In this document: piece after piece, positions 57,227 through 64,000 of the stretch
Numbering within the stretch: position 1 is the first letter of the stretch
Layout of the letters: each line of letters starts with the position of its first letter
NCBI RefSeq assembly: GCF_901709675.1
Contig: NC_051096.1
Span: 1,887,001-1,951,000 of the forward strand
Length of the DNA stretch: 64,000 nt
Reading direction: 5' to 3'
Origin: Syngnathus acus
Lineage: Eukaryota > Chordata > Actinopteri > Syngnathiformes > Syngnathidae
The notes under the pieces: generated by a model
What the model was told of the DNA's origin: nothing
Database searches by the model: none
Seen by the model: only the letters and a program-made list of their open reading frames with translations
Made by a program: the position numbers and the translations under genes

Positions 57227-57911
57227 GTTGCGGCTTCACACATTAACTTTGACAACATACAAACGTGACGCCTGGCCTGCATAGGTACTCAGCACGCGAG
57301 GAACGCCCATCGATGCGCTCTGACAGCGATTGGTTTCAAAGTAAAAACGGATGTAGGTTTTATTTTCCAAAATAAAACTTCAAACGCCTTACCACTTCCG
57401 AAAAGGAACGAGTTTTAATTTGAAGTTCAAACCATTGGATGTGGGTTCTGGAATCGAATCGTGGCTGTAAAAGCGAACAAGAACAGTCGCGCTGAGGCTG
57501 CTTGAGTGAACACTATAACGGCACCTTTTGTGAATTTTCATCAAATAAATAGTAATAATAAAGTAATATTATAAAATAGTTCTGGTCTGTTTTTAAGGCA
57601 CGTGAAGGGAAAACTATCTGGAAATACCAAAATGGAAAATTTGTTGTTCTTTTCCTGATGGAGAAGATAAAAAATAGAGTCGTCTGATTCACAGCAGCCA
57701 CACATGGATATGTATTGAAAAATAACATTAAAATGACCTTTTTATTTACACATTAGAAAACAATGAAGAACATTTCAAAATAGTTGAAAGCTTATCGACT
57801 TCTGTAGTGCTTTTTATTACTGAAGACGCGCTGCTCAAACATCTCAATCCTCTGTCGAAACAGATTAAAGATGAATCAATGATTCACTTAGTGTGCCACC
57901 AATGTATAGCC
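57227..57911. other. pex1 5' flank and clxn 3' flank
   Basis: No coding exon is recognised. A minus-strand AATAAA at 57813-57818 fits the end of the clxn transcript. The pex1 promoter should lie near 57230-57400. Confidence 0.5.
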
Positions 57912-58831
57912 TCATTTGCTAGCTGTTACCGTGGCATTAGGGAGGCACTTCCCGAAAGCCTCGAGCACGATGTTCAGCTCTTTCACTGACTTTTTGTAGT
58001 CTTCAAAAGACAGTCTGTCGTCATTGTCGTGGTCCTGTCAATGGAAGAGTTATGTTAAGTTGAATGGAGTGAGCGGCGTGCAGTGCTCGAGGTCTCACCA
58101 TCCTCTTGAGGGTGATCTCCACCAGGTCTTTGATGCTGTCGTAAGGGTCCTCTTCGCCATGCAGCCGCAGGCAGTTCCTCACCAAAAGAAGGATCTCCTC
58201 CCTGGCAATGTACTCGTCTCCGCTCAGGTCGTACACGCGAAAGCAGTCTAGTCGGGGGAGGGAAGGCAGTTTAGCTGGACGAGTTGAAGGTCACTTTGCG
58301 TTTTTATTTCTTTTACATTTGATTTTTTCATCCATGGTGCCACGAAGGAACACGCACAGGCCCTCCACCCACTCTTTGGAGCTGACAATGTTGTCGTTGT
58401 CCCTGTCAAACGTCCTGAAAACTAGAAAGCACATCAGCTCTGATCCAAGCCCCTCCCCCAAATAAATAAATGACATCTGTGTCATAAGCATTACCTCTTT
58501 CCATGATGGTGTTGCTGGTGAGACCAAACTCGTTGGCCAGTATGCTTCTGAACTTCCTTTCGTCCATGATGCTCTTGCCGGTGGTGGTCTGCCCGAGAAT
58601 GGCGTAATACTCACGAATAAGGGACTCGACCTCCGTTGGATTGACTGACAAGACAAGAGACGTTCATTTGGAGTTTGTAAACATTCGAGTGGAACATTTT
58701 CCATTTTGCCAACAATCTGGAATTGCAACACAGACCACAATGGCCACATTCTTTTGTCAGCAAAGCAACTCACAGTGGTCCACTAGTTTGGAGATGACCT
58801 TGGCGAGGTTTTGGATCAGCCTCTTGGACAT
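57912..58831 (-). CDS. clxn: Calaxin / EF-hand calcium-binding domain protein 1
   Basis: Five exons encode 194 residues: 58831-58774, 58644-58495, 58421-58317, 58247-58099 and 58034-57912 (TGA). Three EF-hand loops are intact: [26 protein letters not shown] and [13 protein letters not shown]. The context [45 protein letters not shown] and LLEAFG-like ending [10 protein letters not shown] match EFCAB1/calaxin (human [43 protein letters not shown]). Calaxin is a calcium sensor on the outer dynein arm of motile cilia and sperm flagella. Length is close to the 211-residue human protein. Confidence 0.9.
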
Positions 58832-59496
58832 GTTTGTCCCCTAATGTTGGCCTCTGAACAGGCAACCTGGGGTCGGAAGTTGATGTGGAGTCACCTTAGC
58901 AAGAAGCTAGCAGATAAGAAATAACCAAACCCAAAGGAAATGTTACCTGTCTGGCTAACGTCATCGCTTTCTACCTGACATGTCCGTCCACCTGGCAACT
59001 GAGAGGTCTCGCTGCCGGGGGGATGAAGCAGGACGGGCAGTGTTGGAGTATGCTCCATGGAGTGGAAAAAAAAATGGACCACATTATGTTGACAACATGT
59101 CTTTTATTAACAAGTTGAGTGGATTAGAAGGCAGAGTTTTACTGAAGAGCGGTCGCGTCTCGCCATCGTTCTCTTGACCAAAGCTTTGATGATGTCATGA
59201 GACGTGTGTTATGTGTTGCGGAGTCTTGACATTTTGAGCCTCAAAAAATGTACATGATACAAAAGTGTTGTGCCTTTGCGCATGACTATGTGAATTTTTC
59301 TAAGCGTTGATGAGCAAGCAGGATCAACGGGTTTCACATTGAATCACATCAGGAAATGACACGCTCACAGCTGTAATTCGAGAACCAAACAGGAACTGAC
59401 ATAATTATTCCCATCCTGCAGCTCATTTACAATACCTACCCTAGGAGGAATGATTGAAAAAGTACAGAGTCTTGGGTCCGTGTGCGGCACATGCCG

Positions 59497-62400
59497 TCAC
59501 TCGGACGAACGGCTCGTCAAGTTGGTCCTGATGGGCAAGGTGGCTTGGATCCAGTGGTTGTGGTTTTTGATCATGGACGTCCACACCGAGACTTCTTCTT
59601 GCGTGGAGTCCATCCATCTGACTGCCTGGCCGTAACTCTGACCTGCACGACGAAACCGTGCCTTGAATGTACTTTCAAACCGTACTTTTAATGGCCCATA
59701 CGGAGTCTTACCGGTTCCGCAGCTGAGGCGAATGCCGCCAATCACGTGTTGCTTGAAGCCCTCGCGCTGCCACACGCTCAGCTCGGCGCAGGCCTCCTCC
59801 AGGTCGCTGCTCTGGAAGCCGTCGTACACCATGGTGTGATTGTAGGATGGGGTGACAGAGCGCCTCACCACCTGGGTCTTCTGGCCGCTCTGGCAGCCGG
59901 CGTCGGGCAGGATGTAACTTGCGAGAGGCCAAAAAAGCGCACCTTCAGTCAAGTAGGGGCGAGCAAACAGCTGACAGCATCCGCTCCTCGCCGGCTCGCC
60001 ACCTGACATCATCGGATTCAACGGGAGGATGAGGAGACAAACCTCTTCACAAAGGAGTCAATGGCGCCCCCTTTTTTAGACAGCAGACCCTGAGCCTCCT
60101 GAAGCCAAATGTGAAGCTCACCCGTGAGTGGGAGACCGCCTAAAGTCACAGAAAGGAGATGTCGGCATTCTAAATTGGTCTTTAAGCGCTTGTTTGCTTT
60201 GCTCACCCTCAAATCCCTCCGGGACGAACTTGATGGAGAACAAGAGGGTGCCGCGGCTGCTGATGCAGTCCGGCCTCAAGTAGAGCTACCACGTCAAGAT
60301 TACACGAAGAAGCTTAGTTGGAATTCAAAGAGCTCCTCCAGCGAGGAAGCAAAATGATGTAACAGCAAAAAGCATCCCCCCCACTTGAGAAACAATTAAA
60401 CGGTCAGTGAATTGTGCTGGGAGCGGCTCGGTGGCGCACTGGGTAGCACGTCCGCCTCACAGTTGGGAGGGTGCGGGTTCGATTCCACCTCCGGCCCTCC
60501 CTGTGTGGAGTTTGCATGTTCTCCCCGGGCCCGCGTGGGTTTTCTCCGGGCACTCCGGTTTCCTCCCACATCCCAAAAACATGCTTGGTAGGCCGATTGA
60601 AGACTCCAAATTGTCCCTAGGTGTGAGTGCGAGTGCAAATGGTTGTTTGTCTCTGTGTGCCCTGCGATTGGCTGGCAACCGGTTCAGGGTGTCCCCCGCC
60701 TACTGCCCGATGACGGCTGGGATAGGCTCAAGCGCACCCGCAACCCCCGTGGGGACTAAGCGGTTCAGAAAATGGATGGATGAATTGTGCTGATGTTCCT
60801 AATTAACTGGCCATTATGTTCATGTGTGTGTGTTTGTGGCTCACCCGTGGCTGGAGATCCTGCCAAAGTCGTTGCGTGCTGGTCCAGTCCCAGACGCCCA
60901 GCGCCACCTCGACCTCACCCAGGAAAACATTCTTGGCCAAAGGCTCAGCGTGCCACACGGATAGCTTGAGGGTGCGACTATTCAGCTCATTTTGGCGTAC
61001 TTTGTACTGAGAAAAAAAAAAAATTCAATTGGCAAATTCTCTGCCATTTGTATTTTGATAAAGACTTACCAGCCACAACATTAGGTACAGTTGCATGAAA
61101 ATTCAGTCTATAAGGATAGAAATTATTAAAAGGATCTGCTATTGCAGCGTTGGCCTTGCGTTTCGCAGCTCTCGTGTTGGAGCTCATTGGCCTAATGTTG
61201 TGTCCAGACTGCAGCGTTCTCACTTTGAGCGTCTGCTCGAAGACGGGGTTCTGCGTCCGCTTCTTTACAGACGTCTTCCTCTTGCTGCGATTCGACATGT
61301 CGGGCAGCAAGTAACACTTGACGTATCTGAAAAGTATCAGCAATTAATGTTTCATGGTCAAAAAGTGGAGCGACGTGCCAATATAACAAATTTGATCAAG
61401 GCCACGCTGGCCTTGACCACCTGGAAACACTCACGGATCGGAGCGGTTCTCGTCGGTCGCCGCCGAGATATCCTCGCAGCGGTGCACATTGACGCGCAGC
61501 TCCCCCTTGTGGCCGTCATAGGCCAGCGAGAACTGCATGCGGCCCCGCACCTCCACCACGCCAAAGACCCCCGAGCTAAACAGACTCATCATGCCGCCGC
61601 TTAACTATGCACGACACACGCGGGACAAAAATCCTGCGTCACGTAAAACTGACTCATTCAGAAGGCAATAAAGTGGCCCTCTTCGCACCGTGAAGCTGGA
61701 ATGAAAGTTGTTTTGGGGCAAAGACAAAGGTTCCGAGTCCCTCGGGATGCTGCAGAGAGACAAGGACTCTCTTTTGTAGCGCTGATAGTCTTCCTAAAAA
61801 ACACATAATACAACTTTATTTATACAGCACAAACACACAATATGCTGAGACATTTTGGGGGTTTTTTTGTTTGGGGGTAGTAGTTGCATTCATTTCAATA
61901 GAAAATTTGAATTTTTGGTTATGAGCATCCATAGAGGAAAACTGACATTGAAAAGCTGCTTATACATAACTTGGCAATGTCACATACGGAAGAATTCCTC
62001 CATTACAGTTGGGAATGATGACTTGACAGACCTTTGTTGCTGTTGTGTTCCTGCTTGGTGTGGACACAAAACCAGATGGGCTCCTGTAAAACATACAAAA
62101 AAGTTGTCAAAAATCAACAAGCAGATGATTTGGGGGGAAAATACAGTAATCCCTCGCTACATCGCGGTTCATTTATCGCGAATCCCTCCCTCCCCAAAAA
62201 AATCAAAAATTCAAAAATTCAAAATAAAAATTCTAAATTGAGGAATTATGGCACGAATGTTGCCCGCATGCCAGCAGAAGGCAGGGAGTGCCCACACAAT
62301 TGCAGTACGTACAATTCTACCTTGTTATAAAAAACGTTGTTCTAAAAATATATTTACATTGTACCTTGTTATAATTTTTTATAATAAGAGTTCTAAAAAC

Positions 62401-63470
62401 ATATTTACAGTATGTACACTTGTACCTTGTTATAAAAAAGTTGTTATAATAAGAGTTCTAAAAACATTTACAGTATGTATACTTTAGCTACATCTACATA
62501 TATTACACAAACACACACGTATCATATTTATATTTATAGTATCTATACATTCTTTTCTGTCATTTATACTATTAATATAGTATTTACATTTTCGAAACTA
62601 TTATTTAATGTTCTAATGATAACATATGCACTTATATGGTTTAATATACATTTATTGATCCACAAAAAATGTATGTATGTTAAAAACGAGAGGGTGGTAC
62701 TACTTTGCGGTTTTTCACCTATAATTGGTCTTGGAACCAATTATCTGCAATAAACGAGGGATGACTGTACTCACGCTGGAATGTCTTCCGCCACCTCCTT
62801 CAATCGCGCCTCGGCCTCCTGAGAGGAACTGCTTGAGGGTTCCTCCGCCTTGCCATTGAACAGACCGGCCCTTGACAACTCCATTACTATGGACCCCCCA
62901 AAAATAAAAATCTCATTGTTTACCACATCACCACACCTTAGTAAATGTTTGTTGAGACACATATTTGGCTGCCGCAGACTAACCGTTGACCTTTGGTGTG
63001 CGGCGGCGTATGGTGGCGCGCACCAGGTCCGAGCCAGACATGCGGCCCCGGTGGCGCCTGGTGGACGCCTCGCGGAACCACGCCCCGGATTGCGTGTGTA
63101 GCCGCGCCAGGTCGACTCTGTTCTGCGCCAGCATCCTGTTGACACAGCAAACACGCGCGTGACGGCGGCGTTCTTGTTTGATCATCTCGCAAGTTAATTA
63201 GTGAAAAGTGAACCACGCATGGGTGTGTCCTCTGAAACGCCTTCCTCTTATTCCCTCACTTGAACCTCACTGTCCAAATGCATTGACCCTTACGTGGCCA
63301 ATGTTGTGCGAAAGGCTGCGGTTCACCTCTGACCTCACGCGTCCTTCGTCTTGACGTCGCAGATCCAAGTCTCGCAGGAGCACCTGCGAGATGCTGTCCT
63401 GCTCTTCCTCCGTTAGGTGGCTCAGGTCCAGAGACCCCAGGCCATTGTCGGTCTCCACGTCCCCCTCCAT
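59497..63470 (-). CDS. sytl1: Synaptotagmin-like protein 1 (Slp1/JFC1)
   Basis: Twelve exons encode about 515 residues: 63470-63294, 63122-62984, 62886-62775, 62083-62032, 61793-61689, 61604-61435, 61326-61224, 61006-60845, 60285-60207, 60139-60043, 59917-59712 and 59642-59497 (TGA). The N-terminal Slp homology domain ([39 protein letters not shown]) lacks the zinc fingers, as in SYTL1. C2A contains [27 protein letters not shown] and [10 protein letters not shown]2B contains [43 protein letters not shown] and the ending [10 protein letters not shown] (human SYTL1 LPLRTNLAPR). Slp1 is a Rab27 effector that tethers secretory vesicles to the plasma membrane. The 52-nt exon (62083-62032) is needed for frame. 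An NRF1 site lies upstream at 63931. Confidence 0.93.
60420..60780 (+). mobile_element. tRNA-derived SINE with target-site duplication
   Basis: The element begins with a tRNA-like head (GTGGCGCACTGGGTAGCACG, then the pol III B box GGTTCGATTCC at 60476-60486). The body common to many fish SINEs follows (TGTGGAGTTTGCATGTTCTC, then GGTTTTCTCCGGGCACTCCG), and it ends in an ATGGATGGA tail. A perfect 12-bp duplication, TGAATTGTGCTG, flanks it at 60408-60419 and 60781-60792. It sits in the sytl1 intron between 60285 and 60845, antisense to the gene. Confidence 0.93.
62144..62767. mobile_element. TA-flanked pogo/Tigger-like non-autonomous element
   Basis: The left end reads CAGTAATCCCTCGCTACATC and the right end, reverse-complemented, reads CAGTCATCCCTCGTTTATTG. 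TA flanks both sides (62142-62143 and 62768-62769). The interior is AT-rich with about 70-bp internal repeats (units containing TTGTACCTTGTTATAA) and no transposase. The CAGT termini with TA duplication fit the pogo/Tigger group. It fills most of the sytl1 intron 62084-62774. Confidence 0.82.
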
Positions 63471-63930
63471 GCCTGTCCAAAAAAAAAAAGACTCCGTCAT
63501 GTGACAAGTTGCAAAGCAACAAGTTGCGAGCAACTCCGCCTATTGAGCACGTCCTCTCGTGGCAAGGTTTATTGGCCTCTGTCTCACCAGGAGCTCCTGA
63601 ACTCTCAGTATTGTTGTCAGCTTGTCTTGCAACTCCTGCGGTCCACATGTAACTCGGCGCTTGGCCTGTCGTGACCTTTAATTTCTACTGACATCTCGTC
63701 TGGAAGCAACTCGAAGCTGCCAACTGTTCCTCACCCACAGAACCACGGGGACAGTTCAATGAGAAGAAACATGACAGAAAACATCGATTGTTTTTTTTTT
63801 TTATGACTCAGCAACTTTTCAATGTAGTTAGGTTTGTTATACCTGTCTACTTCCTGCTCACGTTCATTTAAGCCATTTGCGTGCGTGCGTGCGTGTGCAC
63901 GTTGCCTCCAGGCAGCCAAGGAGGGACTTG

Positions 63931-63940
63931 GCGCATGCGC
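63931..63940. promoter_or_regulatory. NRF1 palindrome upstream of sytl1
   Basis: GCGCATGCGC lies about 460 bp upstream of the sytl1 start codon. An acceptor just before that start (63471-63480) implies a non-coding first exon to the right, so this may be the core promoter. Confidence 0.4.
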
Positions 63941-64000
63941 AGTGCAGGCGGCACAGTTGATCCAAACGAAACTGCGCTAACCTCAGCTCGAGCTGAGGCG

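Overview
This is a gene-dense stretch of a ray-finned fish genome, probably an acanthomorph teleost. The genes are spliced, with many 70-120 bp introns, teleost-style C2H2 zinc-finger genes, abundant CA/GT microsatellites and a fish tRNA-derived SINE. I assembled every gene model by hand from splice signals and protein-family knowledge, with no database search, so exon edges can be off by 1-2 nt.

Layout, left to right: an orosomucoid/saxitoxin-tetrodotoxin-binding-protein-like lipocalin (+, 5' end not located, 239-1798); an interleukin-11-like cytokine (-, 2165-3250); two C2H2 zinc-finger genes (-, 6271-7199 and 8598-9418); rfx5 (-, 11333-14506); psmb4 (-, 15998-17929), head to head with tmem65 (+, 18579-20188); vps45 (-, 20848-24037); a CART neuropeptide precursor (-, 25987-26795); an unrecognised secreted acidic protein (-, about 28400-29711); pogz (-, 31154-37730), head to head with pi4kb (+, 40357-44118); mindy1 (-, 45698-49039), tail to tail with pi4kb; pex1 (-, 51630-57226); the calaxin-type EF-hand gene clxn/efcab1 (-, 57912-58831); and sytl1 (-, 59497-63470). 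rfx5, psmb4, pogz, pi4kb, vps45 and mindy1 have human orthologues clustered on 1q21, so this is a conserved block into which other genes have been interleaved. Most are housekeeping or trafficking genes (proteasome, Golgi PI4P synthesis, endosomal SNARE regulation, peroxisome import, K48 deubiquitination). They are not an operon and need not act together.

Mobile DNA: a recent tRNA-derived SINE with a perfect 12-bp target-site duplication (60420-60780), and two TA-flanked elements with CAG-starting inverted repeats of Tc1/mariner-pogo style (50656-51171 and 62144-62767). The second element makes up almost all of one sytl1 intron.

The most unusual observations are: a five-copy, 12-bp tandem array of perfect, in-frame 5' splice sites in pogz; an intron in the unrecognised gene made of two complementary dinucleotide arrays that abut its splice sites; an insertion inside the RFX DNA-binding domain of rfx5; and a predicted 46-nt intron in mindy1.
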